A DNA stretch of 64,000 nucleotides from Gnetum montanum (GCA_015680685.1 MNCI01037918.1:28849-92848); one strand, 5' to 3'; positions 11,470 through 23,259 are shown, numbered from the stretch's first letter. Notes: generated from the sequence alone by a model not told the origin. Made by a program: numbers and translations.

Positions 11470-12633
11470 ATTGATGAAAGTAATTGTAATTTTGCCCTAA
11501 GTGGTATATGATCAAATGATCTCGTTCAAGATGACAAAGCTTGATCTTAATTTTTCTCAACTTATTCTTTAGAAATTAACTTTAGTAATTTGGTAATTTG
11601 CAAGAATTGGACATCATACCAAATATAATCTAAGGTCTCAATGAAGAATGTTGTTGATCCATCCTCATTAATCATAGTAGAGTAATTACTCAACTATGGT
11701 TCTTGCTAAGCACTATCCATCAACATCATCTGTTCTTGAATTCTTGAATCTAATTTATCTCTTGAAGATTCAAAGTAAGCAGAATATGCACTTGCCAATG
11801 GAATTGCATGTTGAATTGATGGAAACATCTTCTTCAAATCAGGTTTATCTTCCAAGGATTCCTTTGCAAATCCATATTTTAACAATTGATAAAAACTACT
11901 TCCAACTTCTGCATTGAAGTCTCCACAAAAAATAAATAGAACTAGATTAGTATAACTCAGGAATAGCTTATTTCTCACACTTACTTCTATTTGCTTAATC
12001 AAATATGCTCCTTGACATAGTCTGACATTTGAACATGTTGGTTTGGCAATCAAATTTGTGTTCACCATGCATACACATCTTCTTGATAGATGGACTTTTA
12101 AAATTATTGCCAAGGCTATGTGATTTTTTTGAAATTTTGACTATTCTTCCTTTTCCATCTCTTGAAGTTTTGGAATTTTGAAAATCATATTTCCTAAACT
12201 CCATTCAAATCTTTGTATTAATTCAAACTTGGCTTCTTTATATGGCACAACCATGCATGTTGTAATTTCTACAATAGGCTAATCTATATGGCTTAAAAGA
12301 AGAACTTCCACAAGAACCTTTTTGCTTGTAAATACCACTGTATCCCATATTTTCTAAGTCTAGTTGGAATTGGTAGAGAAACTCCCATGGCAAGACTTCT
12401 TGTAGGCATAAAACATCAACATCCAAATCTTGTAATTATGCTAAAATATGTGGATATCAATATTCCTGCCAATCCAAGGCCCATGGTGGACATAACAAAT
12501 GTTTTTTCTCACTCACTAAGGGTCTTGTAAGCACATTGTATGCTGTAACTTTTATTCTCATTCTTGGACTCTCTTTTGCATCATTTCTCTTCATGGGTAT
12601 CATGCACTTTGTCAAAAAATTATTTTGAGTCTC
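11470..12633 (-). pseudogene. Captured EEP-family nuclease (CCR4/nocturnin-like), degenerate
   Basis: Known members of this family (CCR4, nocturnin, Angel) are Mg-dependent 3' exonucleases or phosphatases, several of them mRNA poly(A) deadenylases. The minus strand shows the domain from end to end: a start near 12633 (METQNN), 'KVTAYNVLT' with the expected Asn, 'CPPWALDW', 'VDVLCLQEV' with the catalytic Glu (about 12420), 'NMGYSGIYKQ', a 'GCAI' block, 'VCMVNTNLIAKP', 'FCGDFNAEVGSSFYQLL' with the Asp/Asn pair (about 11925), 'LASAYSAYF', 'ETLDYIWYD' (about 11610) and 'FDHIPL' with the terminal Asp-His (about 11510). The order is collinear over about 1.16 kb with no obvious intron, which fits a spliced-mRNA origin. 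Stops and two or more frame changes break it. An N lies at 11398 just downstream. Which family member was the donor is not resolved. Confidence 0.8.
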
Positions 12634-12639
12634 CATGTT

Positions 12640-14087
12640 ATTCTACCATATGTTTTGATTGCAAGATGAATTGATATACATCTTCTTGATGGTTGAAGAC
12701 TATTCTATTTCATCAATTGATTCATCGACTAATAATTAAATAATACTAATACATTCTTTAACTAATTCTTAATAGCCTTTCTACCCTCAAGGACACTAAC
12801 TCCAGTAGTGTAACTAATGACATGCCATAGTGATCTTAAGGTTATATGCAAATATTAAGCACTAAATCTTAATGTCAAAAAAAGGTTAAATTCATAAGTC
12901 CCAACAAGGCATGATTAGTTATCCTTAAGCTATTAACTTTTAAGGCATGGTTTCATGATATGATCAAACTATCAGGTACCCATATGATAAATATGACCTT
13001 ACCATTGAGTTCATAAGGATAAAAAATGTTGAAAATGACTATTTAAATGCTAAAAATGGATGTTCTATGCTTAAGTTATGCTAAAATTAAACTTTTGAGG
13101 GTCTTGAGGCATTATATTAGGCAAGGGGTAAAACCTTATTTTTGGGGGTTTCTAGGATAGATCTAACTTCACCATTGTGTCCAGAAGGTTTAAATCTGTA
13201 GGAAATGACTATTTGTTCATTGAGAAAGGCTTACAGAATTAAAAGTTATGGTTCTAGAGTTTAGAACCTTTGGCATGAAAATTGAGACTTCTAAAGAGGT
13301 CACCCGTCCTAGTTCTACTTTAGTACGAGCATGCTTAATTATGGAATTCTTATCTTCATTGTTGCAAATGCACCAAATTCAAATTTAAAAATTATTTTTG
13401 TAGGTTCTTCTTTTAAATTTCATTTGAATGATGGAAATTTTAAATTTTTTTGTGGTTAACAAAAATTTTCAAATTTCCATGATTTGATGGAAATGTTTCC
13501 ATTGCCGTTAGGGCCAGAACGATGATAGGTATAGGGCAATGTCAATGGTTGTGATGGCCTAGGCAATGCAAGGCTATTGGACAACACAAGATGGTAGGCA
13601 TTAAGTTGATGAGAGAGAGCACTGTATTGGATGGTGTGGCCCTCTTTAGGGCTTGCATGGCCCTTTTTGGGATTGTTGTGTTTACGTGGCTACCTATTTT
13701 TTTGAACTGGCATTTCTTGGTTGACATATGGTAACTTGAGGTCTTCTAGATTACTCGAATAATGAGTTTCAACAAAATAAAATCAATTTAGGTCATGGTT
13801 ACTAATATTTTTTTTGGGAGAAAAATTAACAATGACCTTAATCAATTAATACTTACAGTATTTAGATGGGTAAGAGTTATTTGGACTAGTGTATTCTTGT
13901 CTTACCAACATCTCATGCAATTGATGACTCTTGATGAGGCATAAGTAGATCTTCATGTGTCAATGATATCGTCAGACATATGGTGCATCCGATGATGAGT
14001 AATGATTTTCCCTATGTCGTGGCTTCATGGTTCATCATCAAGTTCATGTTGTAGTCAGTCCATGGTTCTAAATGGCCCTTGATTCAT
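12640..14087 (-). other. Leader of the nuclease-carrying element, no gene seen
   Basis: This lies between the PBS and the captured ORF. Only short unsupported reading frames occur (for example 13542-13727), with no similarity that I recognise. Confidence 0.4.
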
Positions 14088-14104
14088 GGTTTGCTTCGAT
14101 ACCA
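14088..14104 (-). other. Initiator-Met-type primer binding site
   Basis: The minus strand reads TGGTATCGAAGCAAACC four bases inside the right LTR. It resembles the canonical TGGTATCAGAGCC seen at 23260-23272. Confidence 0.75.
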
Positions 14105-14108
14105 AATG

Positions 14109-14633
14109 TGACATCCCGTTCTCAGATGTCATGGCAAACAACAAATATATGTTATATTAGACATTATGCATAAGAAGACAATATACCAAATATAAAATAT
14201 ATGTAACATTCAACATTATGTGTATATGAAATAATAGAAAAAATGCATAAAGAGAAAGAAAAAGAATGCTTTATTGATATGAAATAATGTATCTGGGTCA
14301 TGCTCTAAGAGTGTTCCTTAGGGTTTTCTTCCTTTGTCATCTATCCCTTAGAGGCAATCTAGCAATGCCACCATGATTAGGCCTATAACCTAGCCAGAGG
14401 AAATAGCCAATCCACTTCCTACCCCTACTTCACCCAACTCTTGTGACTTGCCTGTACCAGCTTCACCACTCCATGCTAGCATGACATCAAAGCCTAGGTA
14501 AAAATGCCTTAGGTCAAACCCCCAAAGGTTACCTTAAGAGACATGTTCATTATTACAACATGCCCTTTCAAGTCTTAATTACAACCACCCTTTTGGGTCT
14601 TGTTACAATAATGATAACACTTCTTATGAAGAG
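14109..14633 (-). mobile_element. 5' LTR of the nuclease-carrying element, part 1
   Basis: About 90% of the LTR, cut at 14633 by the gypsy insertion. It includes AAGAG at 14629-14633, the left TSD copy of that insertion. Confidence 0.85.
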
Positions 14634-15607
14634 TGATGAAGCATCGATTGGCTGCATTGAGAGGATTACGTCGATACAACTACTTTGATGTAGCTGCATT
14701 AACACAGTAGCTTCAAGATAGCTGCTTCAATGCAGCCACCTTGATGTAGCTACTTCAATGTAGTTGCTTTGAAGTAGCCACATCAATGCAACCTCGTTGA
14801 CGCATGCAATGATGCATTGACACAGCCCCATCAACGTAGTGTTTGTTTTCGCCTATAAATATTTGTGCTCCCACCATGTATTGGCATTCTATTATCAATA
14901 GAGTAGCTAAACTCTTGTAGTTTTATTTCATAGTCTTAGAAAATAGTTAGTGAGTGCCTACAGTGTGGATCTGAGAAAATTGTATGGTGTCTTATTTGAG
15001 TAGAAATGTACCTAGACACATTCCATGAAAGATAATAAGATCAATATTAATTCTTATTCATTGCAATATTTTGACTGAGAATAAATTTACTTTTAATGTA
15101 ATTTATATTCCATATACTTGGTTAATATTTATGTTTCTATGTATATTAATGAATTGGTGGAATGAGTGCAACCAGTTTTGAGCGTAAACACATTTGCTTG
15201 GTAATCCCAGTAGCATTATTACTTGATTTGCCCAGTAGCATAGCACTTGGTAGTTCTAGTAGTGGATATGTGGGTTTAGGATGTGTATGGCAAGCTAGCA
15301 ATGGATACTCATCACTTATAGGCTAGTTTAGACTTTACTTTCTATTGTTAATTAGTTTAAATAATTGATCTCTTTATTATCGTTAAGAGTAGCATAAGGT
15401 TGAAACAACATCAGGAATTGTATGCCTCACTTTTGACTAAATCATACATGACAAAGCTATCATTAGTCCAAGTGGGAAGATAGCAAACTATGATCAATGC
15501 TTAATGATCTAGATGCACAACTAGTCCCATCCATGGAATTTGACTGAATCATCCATAAACGCTTGTGATTCAAATAGTTGGGCATAGGGGGTACCCATCG
15601 CTCATCA
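14634..15607 (+). mobile_element. gypsy 5' LTR
   Basis: TGATG...CATCA termini. The U3 (14640-14840) is built from repeated units around 'gatgtagctgcatt' and 'cttcaatgcagcc'. TATAAAT lies at 14854-14860. The 'ggttgggcatagg' block lies near the 3' end. Confidence 0.9.
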
Positions 15608-15628
15608 TTGGCACCATTGCTAGGGATT
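15608..15628 (+). other. gypsy primer binding site
   Basis: TTGGCACCATTGCTAGGGATT directly follows the LTR. It differs from the 53946 PBS by a few transitions. Confidence 0.85.
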
Positions 15629-15737
15629 GAACTAGTTATTTAGATTAGTTGTATCATAAACGATTGCTATTAAGGTGTTAATGATTTATCTTTTAGAAAA
15701 TATTAATATTTTATTTTAAGTCACACACGTTAAAAAC

Positions 15738-18035
15738 ATGTCTTCTTCACATAGGATCAATAATGCATCGTATGATGAGAACATTCATTAGAGAACTAAT
15801 AGGATCTATACTGACAAAAGTTGCATATGCTCATTTCCACCCTAACTATAATTAAAGACTATGTTCAACTAGTACAAACAATCCTAGAGGAGATGGAGAA
15901 ATTCCTAGAACAAGGAGGGTCTCAAGGCCCAGGACCTCCTCTAAATTTAGAAATGATACACCAAGGGACCATTGGGAGAACTATATAAGCCATGGCGATT
16001 CTCCCAGTTCCTCATCTTCTTCTTTCTATTTAACATCTATTCTTGACAAAGATGAACATAGGTATAGAGATAGAGCTCCAGTATGGGGTCAAGATAAAGA
16101 TAGAAATAGAACCCAAGGGTAAAATCAAAGACATCAAAATGAGCATAGAAAGGATCATTAAAATCAAACAAATAGAAAGATAGATTATCACCATGACATG
16201 TTTGGTGAACCCTTGTTGGCTACTAGGAGCCTGACAAAGATTAGGGAGGTAGTTCAAATAACCCAAAGGCATCAAAGGAACAACTGCATCAAATGGCTTG
16301 ATATGGAAAACACTCCTAAATTTAGGGGAGGCTATAATTCTAATCCACAACATCACTTACAAGCCTTCCATGATGACTATGCCTTGCAAAATATTGAACA
16401 TAAGTGGTAAAAGCTTAAGCCCTTTCCTAGGACACTAGTAGATGAAACTGAAAGTTGGTATAGGTCGTTGGAACTAGATTTAATCCACTGATGATCCATA
16501 ATGCTAGAGCTTTTCAACACAAAATACCAAACCTATATGATAGCGTGCAACCTAAGAAAATAAATCCAAGGGCAGAAGTAAGAAAATCATGAATCCTTGG
16601 ATGTGGCCTTGGATAGATACTATTCGCTAATACATAGATGTCTCGACCATGATTTCTCTGAACAAGAGAAACTGTTCCATATCATAGGATGACTTCATAA
16701 TCAAATGAGGGAGACCCTTGGGATTTATGCCCAAGGTTGGTTATACGAATTAAAAGTCAATTAGATACAAAGACTAATCAAGTGGGTGGTAAAAGAAGAA
16801 GGAGAGCTATGTAAACGAGAGAATGTAGAGGGAAATAACTAGGACCCAACTCTTTAAAAGAAAAGGGTCCATATCTATGATAAGGAAAAAGAGGTAGCTC
16901 TCGATGAGGTGATTTCACAACAAACTTTGTCAATACAAAAGTCTATCGATCAGCTTGAAGCAAGGCTAGATAAGATGTGGAAGTCGATGAATGACAAAGT
17001 CACAACTTACATAAGAATTCTAGAGAAGAGAGTAACACAAAACAAATCAAGTGATCACAATGGGAGGAGGAAAAAGAACCAAGAAACAGGTAGGAATACT
17101 TATCAGCAAAAAGAAAAAATGGCTATAGAAGAAGAGGCTATAAAATCAACCACAAAAGAGGATGATGGATGTGACATCTACCTATATGACCATCCAAAGG
17201 GTTATTGCCCAGTCATGTTACATCTACATGAGTATTAGGCTTTTGCTTTGAATCCCAAGTTTGTACAAAATAAAATGCCTAGGAAATTACCTTTTTGACA
17301 AGGTAATTATAGACAATCCTATAACCGATCGCACTATCATAATGGGACTTCTTACCAACCTCAACACTATCATCAATTGTAGTGGCAAAACCCATAGTTG
17401 TGTGGGAGGCCATCATCAAATCAATAATACCCTTATTGCCAGCCAGATTTATACAAATATTATGTTCAACAACCTATTTTTCCTACTAGTTCTACTTCTT
17501 CTACCTCAAATCACTACTACCACTCTCCTAAATATCATCAACCTGTAACATCTTCTAAAGGATCACCACTGCAGGCCTCTCATCCTCTATCATTTTCTCA
17601 ATATTCTCATACTTTTCTCCATTGTATGTCACCACCAATAACACAGGAAGGTTTAGCACCACAACATCAATGAAATAATGCCACTTGTGCTATCAACATA
17701 CATGAAAATGATAATGTTAGTAGATCTCAATGATAGCCTCAGAAACATGGTTTCTTTAGGATGGTTCCTATGCATGAGCACAAAACTCATAGACCTACTG
17801 GCATATCGAAACCCACACAACACCAACCTGGTGCAACATCCTTCCTTGCTAGAACAATGTGTTCTAATCATACACAAAAACCAACACTAATTTCTGCTCC
17901 AACACAAGAAATAAAAGATAAACCTATCACTATGGAGAGACAGAAATCTCCATGCATCACTTATAATAATAAAAGGTGTAGTTGTGGGCTAGAAATTCAA
18001 AATATTAACACAACATATAATAAAGCTAAGGAATG
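15738..18035 (+). pseudogene. gag: gypsy gag remnant
   Basis: Starts at ATGTCTTCTTCACAT, parallel to the gag start at 54109. The N-terminal third is badly decayed. From 16198 it reads FGEPLLATRS, then RGGYNSNPQHHLQAFHDDY (capsid region), a basic helix-rich part, the coiled segment at 16909-17040, 'CDIYLYDHPKGYCPV' and a Pro/Gln/Tyr-rich tail to about 17900. The last part (17940-17990, 'PCITYNNKRCSC') corresponds to the end of the protease region at 57035, so the protease core has been deleted. Most lesions are in-frame TAG/TAA/TGA codons. It would have been the structural particle protein. Confidence 0.8.
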
Positions 18036-18128
18036 AGTGTATGAGAAAAAAGCAGTCTAGGTAGTAGCCACTAAACTAGAAGTTACCTGGTGGCTTGAAA
18101 TGACAATATAAAACTGTTTCAAAGATGC

Positions 18129-18443
18129 ATGGAAGCAACTGATCTTCTTATTAGTTTTAGACTTAAGAAAACAAACCAAAGAGAGGACTTAGATGCATAT
18201 ATCTTACACTCTGATTATACATCAGAAAAGGATATTAAACATGGAGACCTAGGAATTAAAACAGAAAATGAAGAAGAAGAAGGAAACACATATGGACCCT
18301 TCAAAACAGAAATACCTTCAAGTCCAGATGAAGATACATCTCCGAATGATCCAAACGAGACTATTCCCAATGTCAGATGTGCTACCACACAATTAATTAA
18401 ACTAGTAATGGTGATAAATGAAAAAATGATGGTGCATAACTAG
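18129..18443 (+). CDS. Short acidic ORF of unknown function in pol-less gypsy elements
   Basis: A 104-residue open frame: a short hydrophobic-basic start, then a Glu/Asp-rich centre (TENEEEEGN) and a Ser/Pro/Asp stretch (SSPDEDTSPNDP). It occupies the place where protease, RT and integrase would be. A clearly related but stop-ridden sequence is at about 5300-5700 on the minus strand. I recognise no family. It may be a gag-pol deletion scar that happens to be open, or a lineage-specific protein. Confidence 0.35.
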   Translation: MEATDLLISFRLKKTNQREDLDAYILHSDYTSEKDIKHGDLGIKTENEEEEGNTYGPFKTEIPSSPDEDTSPNDPNETIPNVRCATTQLIKLVMVINEKMMVHN

Positions 18444-18479
18444 GAGATTATGCAATCCATCTCCCAAATGTGAGGCCAT

Positions 18480-20663
18480 AAGATTAGTTGTGGGGGAGAT
18501 GCTCCTTTTTGGTTCAAGAACTAATAAGTGTTTTTCACCTTTTTTGTTTTACAATTTTTTATAATGTTCCTATTTCTTCTAAAATTTTTTTATTCTTCAT
18601 ATGTTTTCCATTTCTTAATATTTTTACTTTCTTTATATTTTTCTCTTTTCTTGAGTCATTCCCTTTATGTTTTATGAATGTATTTTATGTTTTTGTTAAT
18701 AATATTTCCAAGCCATGATGCAAAAGTCAATGCTATGTGTCAGATTTTTGTTCTATGCTATCAAGAAAATTGGGTAAGTAATTGTGTAAAGCAGTGAGAC
18801 TACCTCATCCATCCCTCTAGTTCTCTGAATAAAAGGTCTTTATCATGGAAACAATTTGGTTTTTCTTTCATGAAACTAAAATTAATGAATGATCATTGTA
18901 TCTTGAAGAAAGAGGGAACAACCAAGTGGGAATAGTAAAGGGTGTGACCTCAAGGGGACTTGTTGGGTTCTCTTCTTGACTTCCTTCATGTGGCTTATGA
19001 CTCCTTATGAAATGTATCATCACTCCTCTATCAACCAATAAACAAGAAGCCAAGTCTTTGCATGGTGCGGTTTCCATCCATAAATTCAAAAAAGAAAGGG
19101 GCAAAAAAAATTAAAAAAAAAAAGCAAAAAGAAAAAAATAAAAAAACAAAAAACTAATAATGGAAATTCAAAGCATATCCCTTAGACACAATAATGGGCT
19201 ATAAGCATTGGTTATGGGGCTGGAAAGACATGTTACCCATGTTTGAAGGATCCCCTCTAACTAAGGCTCTTCTTTCCTTCTTCTCTTTTCTTCTCTTTTT
19301 GGAGTGATAATTGTTCTTTGAGGTGGTTGTGGACTCATGGTGGTAGGCAAAAGGGAACACATCAATGCGAGGTCATTGTTAATGGTATGAACTTGGTTTG
19401 AACTTGGACAGATATGTATGCTAATCATTTTAATCACATTTTTTATAAGAACCTATTGTGGACATGATCAAGTACATTACATCCCAATCTCTACAATTCC
19501 TTCTCATCCCATTATTCACCTCACTGCTACATGCAATTATGAGCCTTTTGGTTTTGTGTAGTATAGTGCAAAATCCCAACCAAGGCAATTGTGTGTTGTT
19601 TGAAACAAAGGTATGATCTACATTTAACTTCTAAGGTGTCCACAGAGATCTATAGAAGTGGTTCTACAAGGGCATTATGGCAAGAGCTTGCTTTGGGGAG
19701 GACCCACTTGCATAAATTTTGTTGATCATGGCTTTGAATGAACCTTCATATCTTCTAGAACATGAGTGATTGTTTCTCTGAAAGTATGGATAATTTTGGA
19801 ACTACTTCTCATCTATTTCATTAATTTTTCCTACTTTTCTATTTCCATATCCATTAATATTTTTTGGCCATCTTTTGAAGTAGACATTTGGTTTCAATTA
19901 TTTGAAAACTTATGTGCTTCCAAAGTTACACATATTAGTCATGGGCTAGGGATGTCCACTTTGAAATTTTTCTAACATCCTATTTTGAACATCATGGTAA
20001 CTAGTAGTAATTGATCAAAATAATGTGAATATCTTAATGATTTTAGTTATCTCATAGCCTTAGGCATAATATGCTATCATCACCTTATGCTTAAATGCCA
20101 ACTAAGGATTCTGATAAGGGTTAATTATTAAGGAAAATTTACCAAAACTAATGTTGATCCTTTGGTGACTATAGGTAATGCTAAGAGAAACACCTAAGGA
20201 AGAAGGTCTTTTGCTAAGCACGAAAATGAAGCCAAGAGGGGGACAAAGGAGGATATGCCCATGGACAAATCATAGCACATACAAGATAGTAGCTCAAACA
20301 TCCCATGTTTGCTAGATCCATGGGATGATAAGAAAAAAGTTTAGTTCATCTGTCAAGAATGTTCTACATAACCAAAGAAGCATCAACATAACAATACAGG
20401 TTGGAAGTCTACCACTACTAGCAACAACAACAAGAATCATATTTAGTAGATTTTTGAAGACCTCTATAAATCTTGTAATTTTCAATGTCTGTCCATTCTT
20501 TTTGTTACTTTGTCATTTTGTATGCATACACTCAAATTAAATTTTGTAATTTGGCACTTAGAGTTTGTCAGTAGTTGCATCAGTCAATAATCCTATCATT
20601 CCAAATTTTTTGTAAAGAAAGCTTGATCCTATCTTGTTAACTCAAGGATGAGTTTTTATTCAG
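18480..20663 (+). mobile_element. 3' internal region of pol-less gypsy element
   Basis: Non-coding as it stands. It is homologous to 60300-62100 and to the minus strand of 3073-5280 and 43541-45730. Landmarks are the 'gtgacctcaaggggac' block (18945), 'tttgcatggtg' (19055), 'atggggctggaaagacatg' (19215) and 'tttggggaggacccacttg' (19693). The env-position start is mutated at 20171-20180 (ATAG then GTAATGCTAAG). Confidence 0.7.
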
Positions 20664-20674
20664 TCATGGGGGTA
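20664..20674 (+). other. Polypurine tract
   Basis: CATGGGGGTA just before the 3' LTR. The same tract precedes the other LTRs of the group. Confidence 0.75.
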
Positions 20675-21635
20675 TGATGAAGCATCAGTTGGCTGCATCG
20701 ATGGGATTGTGTCAACGTAGCCACTTTGATGTAGTTGCATCGACACACCCATTTCGAGGCAGCTGCCTTAATGTAGCTGCTTCAATGTAGCCGTGTTGAT
20801 GCAGCTCGTTGACACAACCCTATCGACGCATGCAATGATGGATTGATGCAATCCCATCAACACAGTGTCTGTTTTTGCCTATAAATACATGTGCTCCAAC
20901 CATATATTGTCATTCTTTTGTCAATAGAGTAGTTAAACTCTTGTAGTTTTATTTTGTAGTCTTAGAAAACAATCAGTGAGTGCCCATAGTATGGATTTGA
21001 TTTAGTTGTACGACATCTTATTCAAGTGGTAATGTACCTAGACACATTCCATGAATGACAATAAGATCGAGATTGATTTTTATTCATTGTAGTACTTTTA
21101 CTTGGATTAAATTTACTCTTAATGCAATTTATATTCCATAGACTTAGTTAATATTTACATTTCCATGCATATTAATGAATTGGCAAAATAAGTGTGCCCA
21201 ATTTCAAGTGTAAATATGTATTCTCTTGGTAATCCCAGTAGCGTTATTGCTTGGTTTGTTCAGTAGCGTAGCACTTGGTAGTCTTAGTAGTGGATACATG
21301 GGTTTAGGATGTTTACGATAAGTTGGGAATGGACATTCATCATCCATAGGCTAGTTTAGAATTTACTTTCTATTGTTAATTAGTTTAAATGATTGATTTC
21401 TTTATTATCGTTAGGAGTAGCATAAGGCTAAAGCAACATCAAGAATCATATGCCTCACTTTGGACTAAACCATATGTGATAAAGCTAACATTAGTCCAAG
21501 TGGAAAGATAGCGAACTGTAGTCAATGCTTAACAATCTAGATGCACAACTAGGCCCATCCACAGAATTTGACTGGATTATGCATGAATTCTTGTGATTGA
21601 TATGGTTGGACTTAGGGAGTACCCAAGGCTCATGA
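20675..21635 (+). mobile_element. gypsy 3' LTR
   Basis: Pairs with 14634-15607. TATAAATA lies near 20880. It ends CTCATGA (mutated from CTCATCA) and is followed by the AAGAG TSD. Confidence 0.9.
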
Positions 21636-21640
21636 AAGAG

Positions 21641-21689
21641 ACATCATCTTTATTATGTAGCAACATCATTTAGGAATGGGGACATGACA
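21641..21689 (-). mobile_element. 5' LTR of the nuclease-carrying element, part 2
   Basis: The remaining 49 bp of the LTR interrupted at 14633. It matches 11108-11156 and ends CATGACA. Confidence 0.85.
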
Positions 21690-21695
21690 ATTATT

Positions 21696-22190
21696 TTATT
21701 CAATGTGAGGATAATAATATAGTTTATGACCACACATTTTACAATAGTATGAAGTGTTTCTTTTATGAAAAGAATCTTCAAATCTAATTATGCTTGAATT
21801 AGTATAGGTATCATTTTGTGAGGTTTCTTCTTTGAGTTAATTTTCTTTGATTTCATTGATCCCTTCTTCTTGACTATCCCTGCATTTCTCTTTATCTAAT
21901 GGGGTTAATAGTTAAATCTCAACTTTTATGTCTGAGATTTCCCTTTTTAACTTGGAAGATAAGGTATAGATTTTAGAAAATTTCTATGGATATTTTTCTT
22001 TACCTTTTATAGAAGATAATGTAAGATAAGAATTTCTTCACGTAATTAACTATACCTTTCATTATGCACACCTCCTATTTCATAAGAAATTTGTGATGGA
22101 TCTTCATTTGTAAGGGTCATACATATAAGTTGAGTATGTTACATGGTGTCATCAACCTTTTCTTCACTTTGCTCTTTAGTATCCCAGCTC
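21696..22190 (-). pseudogene. gag: copia gag C-terminal remnant
   Basis: Minus-strand copia internal sequence between the nested insertion and the N at 22191. A decayed reading near 21720-21770 contains 'YYCKMCGHKLYYYP', a partial Cys-His knuckle. Otherwise Lys/Glu-rich with many stops. Confidence 0.4.
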
Positions 22191-22191
22191 N

Positions 22192-22497
22192 CAAGAAAAG
22201 GAAGAAGCATCAACCAACCAGGACCCAACCGATCCAATATCAAAGGTAAAGATAAAGATAAGAATTTATCAAATTCAAATTTTGATTATTTTTCAATAGA
22301 ATGTTGGGTATGTGGTGGAAAAGGCCATGTGGACTCTAAATATCCTAGCACTGGCAAGTCACAATGAAAAGACAAGACTGACATGGATACAAAAAAGACT
22401 AACTTCTACACGAGCTGGGATACTAAAGAGCAAAGTGAAGAAAAGGTTGACGACACCATGTAACATACTCAACTTATATGTATGACCCTTACAAATG
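22192..22497 (+). pseudogene. gag: Zinc-knuckle part of copia gag, in an inverted N-bounded piece
   Basis: The plus strand encodes a Lys-rich run followed by 'CWVCGGKGHVDSKYP', a CCHC-type nucleic-acid-binding knuckle whose last Cys is Tyr. The flanking gag (22590-23218) reads on the minus strand and lacks a knuckle. The piece is bounded by single Ns (22191, 22498). Bases 22412-22497 are the reverse complement of 22105-22190 with one mismatch, so the piece was placed backwards. Confidence 0.85.
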
Positions 22498-22589
22498 NAA
22501 CTTATTTCTTCCTCAATGTTCATTTCTTATTCAGTTGGTTCCTTATCTTTAGATGCCAATTTCAAGGTGATGGGTATTTCTTTTATTGC

Positions 22590-23218
22590 TTATTCACTCA
22601 TGATATTCATTTCATAAGCAATAAGAGCACTTTGGAGCTCTTTAAATTTTAAGACCAAAAAATCTCTAATTTCTTCCATAGTTGTAACCTTAGGTCTAAA
22701 TTTAGGTTGTAGTGTTCTAGTCATTTTAATGATTACATTACTTTCAAGCAAGTCCTTACTTGTACTCCTAATTGCTACAAATAGATCATTTATCCTAGAA
22801 AAATAAACTTTAATCTTTTCACCTTCCCTCATTTTAAGTTTGTCATATTCACTTTGCAAAACTAAAAGTTTTGATTATTTGACTATGAATGTGCCCTCAT
22901 AGGTAGCTTCTAAGGTTTTTCAAATTTCTTTAGCAACTCGAAATCTAGATATTCTATTAAATTCATACTTATTTAATGCATAATATAAATCATTTTTTCT
23001 TTAGAGTCATACATAAACTTATCTCTTTCTTTAGGTGTCCACTTGTTTCGTGGCTTGAGGGCTTTTGATGTGTTATCAATGGGCAATGTGTAGCCTTCAA
23101 GGATTGACTCCAATAACTTAAATTCCATTGACTCAAAGAAGCCTTGCATCCTTGCCTTCTAATAAGCAAAATCAAACCCTTTGAGCATCGGTGGCTTTGT
23201 GTAGGATATCCCCTCCAT
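22590..23218 (-). pseudogene. gag: Ty1/copia gag, N-terminal and central part
   Basis: Structural protein remnant of the 8247-24366 element. The minus strand starts at ATG 23218 (MEGISYTKPPM), 42 bases inside the PBS. It has the copia gag pattern 'KARMQGFFESME' with a TAG where a Trp is usual, then 'KMREGEKIKVYFSRINDL' and 'LQPKFRPKVTTMEE', ending near 22590 before the misplaced knuckle piece. Stops and frame changes are present. Confidence 0.85.
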
Positions 23219-23259
23219 AGTTGACTCTTGAAAGTTGAAGCATGAACTTGAGAGTACTA

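Larger units (their letters stand above)
14634..21635 (+). mobile_element. Pol-less gypsy element with perfect AAGAG TSD
   Basis: The 974-bp and 961-bp LTRs (14634-15607, 20675-21635), PBS, gag and PPT are all on the plus strand. AAGAG flanks both ends (14629-14633 and 21636-21640). No protease core, RT or integrase is present. After gag the sequence passes into a short unknown acidic ORF and a long 3' region. The minus-strand copy at 2026-6865 has the same organisation, so this is a non-autonomous lineage that would have depended on enzymes from elsewhere. Confidence 0.9.
10601..21689 (-). mobile_element. Non-autonomous LTR element carrying a captured nuclease sequence
   Basis: The left LTR at 10601-11156 and the right LTR at 14109-14633 plus 21641-21689 (split by a gypsy insertion) share TGACATC...CATGACA ends on the plus strand. 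TTATT occurs one base outside each outer end (10595-10599 and 21691-21695), a likely TSD inside the copia element. A PBS at 14104 (minus TGGTATCGAAGC) and a PPT at 11170 (minus AAGGGGGG) fix the minus orientation. The internal 2.9 kb has no gag-pol. It holds the EEP-type nuclease remnant at 11470-12633. Confidence 0.8.

Noticed and set aside
11706-12113. A functional host CCR4-type gene
   Set aside because: It lies between LTRs, has stops and frame changes, and shows no promoter of its own.
22143-22367. Plus-strand zinc-knuckle protein gene
   Set aside because: The frame crosses an N, the knuckle belongs to the minus-strand copia gag, and the flanks show an 86-bp reverse-complement overlap.
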